From: Mesostigma viride
Taxonomy: Eukaryota > Streptophyta > Mesostigmatophyceae > Mesostigmatales > Mesostigmataceae
Direction of reading: 5' to 3'
DNA length: 64,000 bases
NCBI GenBank assembly: GCA_009746045.1
Contig: RPFO01000418.1
Coordinates: 1,640,833-1,704,832, forward strand
Made by a program: the position numbers and the translations under genes. Numbering within the stretch: position 1 is the first letter of the stretch; every line of letters starts with the position of its first letter. The notes under the pieces are model-generated. The model did no database searches. It was given only the letters and a program-made list of their open reading frames with translations, and was not told where the DNA came from. This document shows, in pieces, positions 32,284 through 43,500 of the stretch.

Positions 32284-32471
32284 CAGATGCTCTGGTCACA
32301 CACACCTGGCCATCTGGCACTGAACGCTGCATCGACTACGTTGTAATGCGCAAGCGTCATCAAGCCTCTGTACTAGCTGCTCGCTCGCACGTGATCCCCC
32401 TGGTGCGCTTCGATCCTCGCATCGTCACCGCCCGCATCCGCCTGCGATTCCCCTCGCACTTTCTTAATTAA
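32284..32471 (+). pseudogene. LINE-B APE-type endonuclease, C-terminal end
   Basis: THTWPSGTERCIDYVVMRKR, later VRFDPRIVTARIRLRFP. The IDYV block and the following serine/aspartate region are those of exonuclease-endonuclease-phosphatase nucleases. The usual catalytic SDH is changed to FDP here, so it would be inactive. Only the last ~60 residues are present. Confidence 0.6.
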
Positions 32472-32599
32472 GCATGTGGCACCGCCTGATTTGCGCACAC
32501 TGCAGTTGCTTGAGAAATCTGACGCCGCTCGATGTGGAGGACTTCCCTGAAAAATGCGCCCACAAGCGCGCCGCCGGCAGAGGAGTTCGTCGCAGTGTA

Positions 32600-32688
32600 C
32601 AGGCATACGCAATATACGCAATTGTACGGGGCACATGGGTATTGGGTATAATACGCTCGTACCGGGTATTATACCCATACGACCAATA
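32600..32688. repeat. TACGC-type palindromic insertion in LINE-B
   Basis: The LINE frame reads EEFVAVY before and QYYELVDALDIPAS after this segment. The segment itself consists of GCATACGCAATATACGC words and a GGGTATAATACG / CGGGTATTATACCC inverted repeat. It is a small palindromic insertion related to 32120-32240. Confidence 0.65.
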
Positions 32689-33379
32689 CTACGAGCTCGT
32701 CGACGCGCTGGACATCCCGGCCAGCCACGCCCAGCTGCCCGCTGCCGGCCGCCCCGGCATCGGCCCTTCGGCACCTCGCTGGCAAGCTGCCCGCGGCAGG
32801 GCCCCTGCTGCCCCCCCGCCGCCCGCCCCGCCCGGGCTTCACCACCATGCAGCCTGCACCGGCTCCCCGCCGTCATCCAGGCCTGGCCGGCAGGCCCTGC
32901 GCGACAATCGCGACCCTGCCCGCTACGCCCGCCTCAAAGCCGAATACATACCACTCGGCCATGCATCCGGCAGGTGACCAAGGAGCAGGAGGACCTCCAT
33001 GTCCGCGAGTACTTCGCCCACCTCAAGGACCAGCATGGCAAGTACGCCTGGATCGACCCGCCTGCGTCACGCCCAAGTTCGGCCAGCGGGCGGCGCGCAG
33101 CCGGCGCCGCGGACGCTCTCTGGCTCACCGCAGCAGCAGCTTGACCAGTGGCATTGCATTGTATTCCTCCCAGTCCCGGCTGCTCGGCGCCCCCCCCGCC
33201 GCCTCTGCGCCGCGCTTGGCCCTCTGGCGGCCGCGCGCCTGGCACCTGCGGGCGTCCCTGCGCCGCCCACGCCGCCCGCCGCTGAGAGGGACTACACGTA
33301 CCCGGCCCTGACGGAACCCCTGGCCGACCCCAACGAGCTACCGCCGTTCACCGAGCTCGAGCTGAGCTGCGCCGCCAAG

Positions 33380-33521
33380 TAAGTAAGTAAGTAAGTAAGC
33401 AAGTACTTGCGTGTCATGCGCAAAGGCATGCCACGGAGTACTATGCTAATCTCATTAGAAAAAAAATAATTACACAAAAGTTTGAACAAATATCGTCTGC
33501 ATCATTCCCCAAACATTATTT
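33380..33521 (-). mobile_element. 142-bp SINE-like insertion with 12-bp TSD
   Basis: Flanked by TGCGCCGCCAAG at 33368-33379 and 33522-33533. Read on the minus strand it ends in an ACTT microsatellite, so it looks like a short retroposed RNA with a simple-repeat tail. No box A/B was recognised. Confidence 0.75.
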
Positions 33522-33539
33522 TGCGCCGCCAAGCAACTC

Positions 33540-35280
33540 CGCTTCTACGCCGCCTGACCAGCTCCCTGCCCCCGTGATTAAGCTGACGGCGCTCACGGGG
33601 TTCCTGCTTGACGTCTGCAACCGGATCCTGCTTGCCGACGTACGCGCCACCGATTCCTGAGTGGTAGCACAGCTATTCCGCATTATGCTGTACAAAAACA
33701 AAGGTTCCCCTGACGACCCCGCCAACTTAGACCGCGGAGTCTGCATCCAAAGCGCTTAAGTTGTTCATGCAAAAAAAAAAAGCGCCGCACTTAAGTTGTT
33801 CATGCGCATGATCCTCAACCGCCTTCGTCCTGCTCTCGACCGTCACCTTGGGGAGAGTCAAATGGGCTTTCGTCCTGGGCGCAACACCGTCATGGCCATC
33901 TTCGTCGCGCGTCGCCTCTTCGAGGAAATCGCTCTCCTGCAACCTGGTGAGTTTCCCGCCATCCTGATCTTCGTTGACTTCATCAAGGCTTTTGATTCTG
34001 TCCTCTGGGCCGCTCTATGGGCTGTCCTCGCTCGCGCTCGCGTCCCCACTCCCCTTCTTACCGTCATCCGCAGGCTGTATGAGGGGTCGACCACTTCGGT
34101 GCGCACTCAACACGGCTTACCCCCGCCATGTCCACTGCAGACCGGCGTCTGGCAGGGTTGCGTCCTGTCGGCGTACCTAGCTAGCTGTTTATTCTTGTTG
34201 TGGATTATGTTATGGCCAGGCACGTGCCCGCTTTGCTAGCATTGCAGGCCGTGCCCCTGGCCTAGTGATAACGAACGAGCTTGGGGAAGGGGGGGCGACC
34301 AACAAGCAGAATTTACTTGTAGCTGACCTCATTTATGCCGACGACATCACGCTCCTTGAGAAGCCGGAGTCTGCCCAACTTTGGCTGGACTGCCTGGCGC
34401 TCCAGGCTCAGGCGGTTGGTCTAGAAATCAGCCCCAAAACGGAGGCCCTGGCTCTCGGCATGGCAGCTAGGGCCCCCACCCATGTGCACTCTGCCTCTTA
34501 GATGACACCGAGGTCAATTGTAGACCCTACTTCAGGCCGCTTCAAGCTGCTCGGCAGTTGGCTTCCCGACCAGTTGCGAGGACGACCCAACGACACGGAT
34601 CGGCATGGCGTGGGCGCAACTCCATGACCATGCACCGCCGCCAGTGGTGGAGCAACCCCGCCCTACCCCGGATCGTCAAGCGTGACCTCTTCAAGGTCGT
34701 CATTCTGACGATCCTGACCTACGGCGCCGAGACCTGGACACTGACGCAGGACTGAGCTGGAGCAACGCCTCGACGGCAACGTCACCAAGATGCTGCGCAA
34801 GGCCCTTTAAACTGATCCCCTTTGGTTTACACACTACTATAGAGGATTTGTACGCTGATTTGCCCTATGTTTCCCACATTCTTAGGCACAGCCGGCGCCT
34901 GGGCCTAGCCGGGCACCTGGCCCGCACAGATCAGGTCGACACATCAGATAGACTAGCTGGCACCAAGCCCGCCCAGCCTGGGGCCGGGTTATGTCCCGGC
35001 TCACCTGGCGTGCCCCAGGCCGCGCGCGGCAGGGCCGCCACCCGTGGACTTTTCGTGATAGACTCGGCATGGACATGTGCTACCCTAGACGTGACGGGCT
35101 CACACCCGGGCAGCCTCCTGGTTTGTCTGTAGTATGGAGGCAGATGGTACGCAAGGATAGATGGCAAGTAGCCGTGATGAAGGAGACCACCCCCAAGTCT
35201 GTGGGGGCTCCGCGTGTGACCGCGTATGGCATTCATAGCGATTCGGGCCGTGGTGCCCACAACCCTGTAACTAGGACCTA
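33540..35280 (+). pseudogene. LINE-B ORF2 reverse transcriptase, decayed
   Basis: It parallels 58980-60660: LGESQMGFRPGRNTVMAIFV, AFDSVLW, GCVLS, LIYADDITLLEKPES and LTYGAETWTL are visible in alternating frames. Stops and indels occur throughout. A ~20-bp word, TTAAGTTGTTCATGC, is tandemly duplicated around an A-run at 33758-33805. Confidence 0.75.
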
Positions 35281-35309
35281 GATAGCTTACATCATCCATT
35301 CCATGCCTT

Positions 35310-35974
35310 AATTGCTCACTCACGGGACAAGGCGGCTCCCCCACCAGTCCTGCTCACCTTCCCGCCCTCCCCTGAGGATAAGCAGCGGTTCCTCTCTCGT
35401 CGCAAGAGGTTGCACGACCTCACCTGGACGCTGGACGACGACCTGACCCCCGGTCAGCAACAGCAGCGACGCGACCTGTGCATGGCCGGAATACCTCCGC
35501 CATAAGCAGGACCCCCAGAAGCCCAAGGTGTACTGGAGGGGCGGGGACCTGATGATCAACCACAAGATGTGGACGCCCCCAGCGGGCTAGAATAGCAATA
35601 GCCCTAGCTTGTATCCATTGGAGTCACTGCCGCGAAGGCAGCCATGCTTAGAACGTTTGCCTAGCTGTGCCAACATACCTAGTCACGTGCCGCTAACGCA
35701 CGGTACACAACCAGCCATAGCCTGGCTATGATCAGATTACTTGCCCACGCTACTTGTTATGCCACGCTCACATGGGTCTTATTGCACCCACAGATTGCCG
35801 GATCGTTAACGTGTCCCGGTAGCGCGCCCGAATGCAGCTGTGGCATGCCTTATAGGCATGAAGGAGACTGGGGGTCTCTGCCCTTTCTCCTGTTGTGCAC
35901 ACACAGGGATCAAAAGCACTTCGGTGATCCGTGACTCCCCAACGGGAGCACGTGTTTAATTAATTAATTAATTA
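35310..35974 (+). mobile_element. ORF1-only LINE fragment with 7-bp TSD
   Basis: TSD ATGCCTT at 35303-35309 and 35975-35981. It holds the end of ORF1 (LTFPPSPEDKQRFLSRRKRL onward, with a frameshift near 35480), the same 3' UTR as 29295-29716 and a TTAA tail. Removing it rejoins the LINE-B 3' UTR (CCATTCC-ATGCCTT-GCTCCCCTCCC). Confidence 0.8.
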
Positions 35975-36045
35975 ATGCCTTGCTCCCCTCCCACTGAGGA
36001 CTTGTGCTCACCTGACGCAGTCACGTGTCTATTAATTAATAAATA

Positions 36046-36941
36046 AACACGTAGACAGCGCCACGTGAGTATATTTCCTGGAGGGAATGGGGGGATGGGA
36101 ATGGGGATCCGGAGGTTGGAACTAGCTAGCCGCGGATTACCTATCTAACCGCGGGTGGCAGGGTGAGCAGGTCGCGCTTGACAATCCTCGTCAGGGTGCC
36201 CAGGCCGGTTGCTCCACCAGCGGCGATGCTCGCGGAGTCGAGGCGGGGCCGGTGGTCCCGCAGCGCCTGCCGGGCCTACCATAGTACTGGTATCCATGTA
36301 CGCAGTTTATCAGGTTGCCGCTTTCGTGATAATTGACACGTAATTGTAATCGTCGTAGCTACTATGAGACCCATGTTAAATCTCTGCAAGCGGGAAGTGC
36401 CCTCTCAATTGATGCATTTAGCGAACAACCGAGAGAGAGTGAGTCTGGCCACGGCAAACCATGCACCTAAATCCCTTCGTGCACGTTGGCCCAACGGCAC
36501 ATACCACGCAGCACACACCCCACAGCGCACGAGTCATGTGGCACAGCCCACGCGGTACAATCCACGCAGTATTGTGACGTGTAACCCAAGCAGAGCTCTA
36601 TGGGTAGAATCCCAGTAAATATCTACCAACTACGGTCCCTCTCGCTGAGGGAGTGGCATAGCTCGACCCACAGGCGGATCGGCCCTAATAGCACGTCATA
36701 ATAACACAAGCGAGTGATACCATCCAAAACAATAATAGAAAACCCTAAATAAACCACAAATGATTGTTACGACCAACTACTCAATCAAGAGACCTAAATA
36801 AATACCCTTGGATGTAACACATGTATAGGCAACTGGCTAGTGTAAACCACTTTTTCCTAGCTTGAAGCCACAAGAAGAACTCTACCTTTCTGGAGGGTGA
36901 CCCTGCACTCCTCCTAAAAGCGGCCTTGAACAAAAGCATTT
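36046..36941. other. intergenic, no gene seen
   Basis: A GC-rich piece (36130-36280) of possible coding origin without a recognisable product is followed by A-rich unique sequence. The downstream end of the oligopeptidase B transcript should fall near the right side. Confidence 0.4.
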
Positions 36942-37103
36942 AATCCCCACCCACCCACCCACCCACCCACCCACCCACCCACCCACCCACCCACCCACCC
37001 ACCCACCCACCCACCCACCCACCCACCCACCCACCCACCCACCCACCCACCCACCCACCCACCCACCCACCCACCCACCCACCCACCCACCCACCCACCC
37101 ACC
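36942..37103. repeat. CCCA tetranucleotide microsatellite
   Basis: About 160 bp of CCCA units ~110 bp downstream of the oligopeptidase B stop codon. The complementary GGGT sense of the same unit makes the array in intron 1 of that gene (52392-52613). Confidence 0.95.
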
Positions 37104-37216
37104 GAGCATGAGACGAACCTCAGATACCCTCATCCTGAAACAAGGAGCCAAAAGACTTCAACACCCATCGACCAATAGACTACGGGTCTGGGCTGCTGAA
37201 GAAAAAAATTGGCACC

Positions 37217-37581
37217 TCACTGCTCGACCCCGTCCGCGCTCACTTTCTTATTCGCCACGGCCTTGCGTTGCAGCCCCGACAGCCCCAACTGATCCAAGAA
37301 AAACGCGAGGTCAAACGCCTTCTCCCTCAAGTAGTGGTACCGGTCGCTCGCACTGAAGTGCCCCGTCTCCAGACATATCTTCAGCAGCAGCGGGTTGTCG
37401 TCGGTCTTGTGCTCGCGCAGCTTGGCCACCCACTTGGTGGGCTCCCAGTAGGGGACGCGCGGATCGAACAGCCCGCTTGTCACGAGCATCGCCGGGTATG
37501 CTTGCCGCCGCACGTTGTCCATGGGCGAGTACGCGAGCATGGGGAAGAAGAAGCGCTCCTCGTTTGGGTTGCCCCACTCCT
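37217..37581 (-). CDS. oligopeptidase B exon 7 (catalytic Asp and His)
   Basis: Acceptor TTCCCAG|AGGAG. Starts EEWGNPNEERFFFP, carries the DPRVPYWEPTKWVAKLREHK and GHFSASDRY blocks, and ends VSADGVEQ plus stop. Confidence 0.92.
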
Positions 37582-40500
37582 CTGGGAATCAACATGAGGG
37601 GCAAACAAAAAAGGGCAGCCAACGAAATCAAGCGGTAAGCTCGAATGGTCGGGGACGGATTTGGGTTGGAAGGAGGGGGTAGTGTGGCCGCGTGAGCAAG
37701 AGAATCAAGGGCGATTCGGGCAGGAAAGCGCAGTTATCCCAACGGATGCGTTGCTCCAGCTGAAGTGACTCGATCCCACACCTACCCCACTCTCCCATCG
37801 CGAGCAGAATGCTGGCATTCGACGTGGTTGGTTCGTTACCTGGTTGATACTAGTTGAAACCCAACGACGTACCCCGTATTAATACCAACAACGTATCCCA
37901 TTCTCAAGCCCAAAAATGTACCCCCCTCCCAAACCCTGATTGACAGCAACTCTTGGAATTTCTAGTAATCAGTTTATTTACTAATCAGGTTCATTAACAC
38001 CTGACCACGTGCCCCACTTGGTCATACCCTATACTCTTAACACCATCATGCTGCAGCGTACCCCACTTAATCATACCCCACTCTTAATTCCATCCACTTA
38101 CCCCACTCCCCCGTCGTGAGCGGGATACTCGCGTCCGACATGGTAACCATGAGGTCCACAAAGGGGACCCCCGCGATCGCCGCCCGAAACAGCTCCGGTC
38201 GCATGTTCAGGACCGCCCCAATGAGCAACCCGCCCGCCGAGTGGCCCTCGATGACCAGCTTGTTCGGGCTGGTCACGCCCGCTCGAATAAGATGCTCCGC
38301 GCACGCGATGAAGTCGGTGAACGTCGTGCTCTTCTTCTCGAACTTACCCTCCTGGTACCAGCTGCGGCCCATCTCGCCACCGCCCCGGATATGCGCCACC
38401 ACATGGGCCACGCCCCGGTCTAACAATGGTAGCACGTTGGAGGTGAAGCCAGGACCGACGGAGATCTCGTAGGAGCCGTACCCGTAGAGGTGGATGGGCA
38501 TCGGTTGGCTCTGCAGGCCCCCAGAGGGGGAGGGCGACCGGGGGGACTTGTCCTTGCGGTAAATCATCGACATGGGGACCCTTGTGCCGTCGGACGCAAC
38601 GGCCTCCAGCCGCTCGCACACGTAGAGGGAGCGGTTGTAGTTGGGGCAGGGCTGGGCGGTCATGTGACCAAGGTAGCCGACAGGGAAGTAGGGCAGATAG
38701 GGCAGACAGGGCAGGATAAGTACTAGTTTAATAGAAAATGATAAGTACTGGTACTAGTATAAAGAAAGCATATATATGTTAAAAATTATACTACTAATAT
38801 CTTACATCATAGTGATAGCACCCAATCAAACATGAACAAAATCAACGCGAACAAGAGATACCACCACAAATAACTATAGCATATATATGTACAGGGATCG
38901 GGGGTTGTCAAGGCAGGGCTGCAACCATGGGGCTGTGACAAAGGGGATCTGGTTTCGGTCCGCTCACTATGATTAGGAGGGAGCGAGGTAGAGGGAGTAG
39001 TCCTAGTTGGGGCAGGGCTGTGGCTATGTGACAAAAATAGCAAACAGGGAGATAGGCAGCATTAGTCGTGAAGGAGGCAATAGTAACCAAAGATAGAGAT
39101 AGGGAGAGCGGGTTGTAGTTGTTGGGGCAGGGCGGCAATGACTGTGTGGTTGCGAAACAGCGATTAAGGGAATAAGGGCATGGTCAGCGCAGTTGCCAGT
39201 AAGGAACGGGAGACACGGATAGGGAGATCGGGCAGATAAGCCGAATCGAGCAGGATAAGGACTGTTGCTTCATGAGCGCATGTGGAGGGAGATACTGTGA
39301 TTGGGGCAGGGCTTCAAGCACAGAGTGGTCAGGGACGAAGAGGGGAGAGGGGAATGGGGAATCGATCGCCCCTCGTAGAACGTGATAAGGGGAACATTGG
39401 TATAGGGAGGCAGAATCATCCGTAGCATATGCATGAAGCAGGTAGGCATGGTTGGGGCAGGGCTGGGGAGTGCGATGGATAGGGCAGTCATGGAGGTACT
39501 ATTTCCTTAATAACCACGACCTACACAAGGAGCATAGACCAACTAAGGTCATCTGGCATCCTCGAGCAGTGTGCTAATATGTGCCGCAGGGCTGCATCAG
39601 TTAATATAACCATCATTGTCAAGTCATGATACTATAAACCACAAGGTATCCATGACGCAGCCAGTGGTGGCCAGAAATCCGGAGAATCCAGACCACATGG
39701 TAGCTTGAGCATGCTGTTATCTCATCTCCGGCTGTCGCACATTTCTTAATCATGGAAATGAACGGAGGTGGAAATGAGTAGCCGCGCTAGTTCATCGAAT
39801 AATAGTGTATTGCGTGTATTATGAGCCACAGTGTGTGGTGTGGTGTGATATTAAGAGCCTCAACCCTCGCCTTTTCCTTGAGCAGCGTGCTCTCCCTTAA
39901 CACTTGCTACTATCGTACTCAGTAATTTGGTGAGCCATGCTCATTTTATCTGTTACTAACCTGCTATGCCGAGAATGCAACGCTGCATACGAAAAGAAAA
40001 TATATTTTTGTAAAAAATATTTTCGTGTTGGCCATGCCCGTACCCAAGCCAGCCTCTAGGGGTTGGCTGGGCAAGGTGCTTGCCATAAAAGGTGGGCTTC
40101 CATTCTAGGAAAGCAGCTTGTTTCTTTTGCCTATAAGGAACCTCATGTTACGACAAAACAAATAACACAAGCACAAGGCAAAACATTAAAGCAGTATAAC
40201 CCACCATGACCACGACAGTGACTGCCCGGAACAGAATTTTCTTGCAAAGCTAACGAAGGCAGCCAAGGAGGGATGCACCCCAAAGGAGGCTTCCATTGCA
40301 TCTTAGAAGATCCTTGGGGCGGAGGTCTGGCTAGAGCGAGTAAAATTGTTCAGAAAGGGACGCACCAAGCATGTCAGGGAAGCATTGGAGGAGCGGGTTT
40401 TATCAGCGCTTGGGATGGAGAGGAGGCCCTGGTCGATGTGATTGCAGCGCAGCTGGGGGAGCCGGATCCCCCACCTGCACCAAGTGCAGTGGGAACAGGG

Positions 40501-43500
40501 GGCAGTCCCCCTCCGGCGGGTGGGAGCGGAGGGGCGAGGCGTACGTGGCAAGGGCGGTGGTGGGGAGGGGGATGCCGCCCCGGAGGCAGCGGACCGGGCT
40601 GTGGCAAACCTGGATCGCGACATGGGTCGGTTAATGGGGACCGACACTGGCTATGCAACGCCATCCGGCGGTCTCCATCCAGGTCAGGCGACGGCCACAC
40701 TGGGGGAGAAATTGGCGTCCTGTTAGCTGCCATTTCAAAATCGCTGGACCAGGCAAAAATGGCCCCTACTGCAGCCCAGGCGCCGTCTGTCGGTGCTGGC
40801 AGGCTGCCGCGCACGAAGGGTGTGGCGCTGAGTGGGGACGTGGTGTCGGTCCTGGTGAGCAACATGCTGGATGCAGTGCTGCCAGCAATGCTGGACTACG
40901 CAGACTGAGTGGGGGGGGAGTCCATTGGGGCGTCTCTAATGCTGGCGGCGCAGGGCAGTGGTGCAGCAGGCGGGGAGCGTCGAATGCTCGCCCTGCAGAT
41001 GGCTGGCATTCTCGACACAATGGTCACGGAATTCGATGACTGGGCAACGCCACGCTCCGAAGTGATTCTGGAGCTGGCAGCAGCGGAGTACCTGGCGAAG
41101 CTGATCACTGCGCGTCAGCTGGTGGATGTGGGGTCGACAGGCTGGAAGGGCACTCCGTCGGAGATGTTGCCTTTCCAGGAGGGTGGAGCAATGCTGGCGT
41201 CTTCGGGGGTGGGCGCCGCGATGAGCATGGGGAAGCTTCAGCACCAGCTAGAGCAGGGCCCCGGCAAGAAGGGGCACGGCGGCCCCTCCAACAACAACAA
41301 GCAGAAAGGGAGCAGTGGCTTCTTCCACTGCTTCTTCCAGCAGCACTTCCAGTCCGTGACTGGTGGCAGCAGCTATGCTCAGGCCGTAGGCGCCATAGGA
41401 TGCGTCGTGCTCTTAATGCTCGCACGTTAGCCTGTCAAGGGGCTAGGGTCTAGACTGGATTGGGGTGGGGTGGGGTGGGGTGGGGTGGGGTGGGGGGGCA
41501 GACCCGCCAGCTTAAGTGTCAGCCCGTGTGCCCGGGCCTCTGCAGCAGGCGGCCCTAGATGGGATCGATGATGCTTGCAGGTCCTTTGTCCGCCGGAACG
41601 GAGGTTCTGTAGCGGCAATGGCAGGATCTGTAGTGGATGGGGGTGAATATGCTGAAGGAGCCCCTTACGAGCCGTTGGTAGCCTCACGCTTGGCTTTGCC
41701 TGGTCGGGGGGAAGGCGGCCAAGTGGATGTGCTAGACTTACTACCCCCTTCTTGGGGAGCAATTGCAAATGATGAGAGTAAAATGGTACGGTTACTGAAC
41801 CCAGCAGAGTGGATCTTGCAGAAGTCGTTGCGGATCTCGTGGGGGTGCAGCATGGAGGAGTTCGTGCAAGTTTGCTTGGTGTGCGTCGAGCGGGGGATCT
41901 TGGGTAGTGTTTTGAGGAGAAGCCTCCTGTGGTGAACGGCACTTTTGGGGTCGGCAACTGGCAAGCCAGATGGGCGTATCCGTCTGATCATGTACAACTG
42001 ACGTGGCAATCTGCCAATCGTTCATCCCATGCCCGCTTTTTTACCACACCTTGGCGATGTGCTATCTGCCCACGCGCGCTGGGGAGGATGTCTTTGGGGG
42101 CGTATCTGATCTGGATTCCTACTACAACAGGCTCGGCCTGCCTACTTGGCTGCGGCGGTACTGTGCGTGGATGCCGGTGTGGTCAGATCTTGTGTGGATG
42201 AGTGGTCCGCGGCGGAAAGTTTGGCCATGGATGCTGTGCTGGCCAATGGGGAACAAGCTGGCCGCTGGTGTGGCCCAGTGTGTGCACCAGTTTGTACTGA
42301 ACAGCTGTGGCCCCAAGCCACCACTGAAGAACTGAAGGCTAGTCGGGCATCAAGTTTCGTTTAAGTGGCCAGCCGGAGCGGCTGCTTAGGTTTTAGCGGG
42401 CAAGTGTTCGAAGCGCGTCATTGGTGAATTACTGGGGAACTTGGGTCTCCCCGCGAAACTCCAACCGCACGTTCAGATTTCCAAATCTCAAGTAAAGTTC
42501 GGCGCAACTTTCTGAACGGGGGCAGTTGACGAGCAGCATTCCTCCGGACGAATGAATTGCGTTCCATACTTGCGCAAAATTTTGAAAGGTAGCTTGCGTG
42601 CAGCCCTACTAAAATTTGCGCGGACGTTCAGATTTCCAAATCTCAAGTAAATTTCGGCGGAACATTCTGAACGGGGGTAGTTGGCGGGCAGCGTTCCTCC
42701 AGGCGAATGAAATGCGTTCCATACTAGCGCAAAATTTTGAAAGGTAGCTTGCGTGCAGCCCTACTAAAATTTGCGCGAAGTGTGGGACTGAAAATTCGTA
42801 ACGGAAACTTTTTGGTAGTTGCCGTCACTTCCTCTTGTGCAAACGTGTGGGAGTGAAAATTCGTAACGGAAACTTTTTGGTAGTTGCCGTCACTTCATTT
42901 TGCGCGAGTGTTGGGCTGAAAATTCGTAACGGAAACTTCTTGGTAGTTGGCGTCACTTCCTTTGGTTCGACTGAAAATTCGCTGAAATTCGCTGAGTTCG
43001 TACCGTAGCCTAATTTTTAGTACCTCGAAGTGACGGGGCACCTAAAAATTTGCCCACAAGTACACTTGGCAGCGCGCTCACTGGGAAAAATTGTACAGCC
43101 GCTCCGGCGGGCCACTTGAGCGAATTGTAATGGGCCTGAGCATCTACATGTCAGCGCTGATTTTGGTGGTGGAAACTGACGAGGCGGGGCAGCCAATCAG
43201 GCTTCGGCTGGAGGAGGACCCTGCTGCGCCGCTGACGCCTTCGCCCTGTTTTGAACCGTGGATCGACCCGGAGGGTATGCATGCCGTTACGATCGATGAC
43301 CTCCATTTCACCCACTGTACTTCGGTGGATGGGGTCAATCAGCAGCTAGATCGTGTTCAGGCTGCCTAGGCCGCTGTGTGGCTGGTGCAGAAAGCTGGCA
43401 AGGTGGTACGGGCGTCAGCTGAACAGACTGGGGTGCAGGCTGTGGGTGTCTATCACCAGCGGGATGGTGACGTAGTACCTCTTGCTGAGCGTGTGGTGGC

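Larger units (their letters stand above)
32281..36045 (+). mobile_element. LINE-B copy 2, decayed, carrying three insertions
   Basis: From the end of the APE-type endonuclease through RT to the 3' UTR and TTAATTAAT tail (36031-36040). It is interrupted by a TACGC palindromic segment (about 32600-32688), a 142-bp SINE-like element (33380-33521) and an ORF1-only LINE fragment (35310-35974). Many frameshifts are present. The 5' end is not defined. Confidence 0.75.

Noticed and set aside
40906-40908. Programmed stop-codon readthrough in the DIRS-like ORF1
   Set aside because: A single TGA in an otherwise decayed element is more simply a nonsense mutation.
42122-42324. Minus-strand frames around the DIRS-like RT
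   Set aside because: Opposite to recognisable RT motif A; shadows only.
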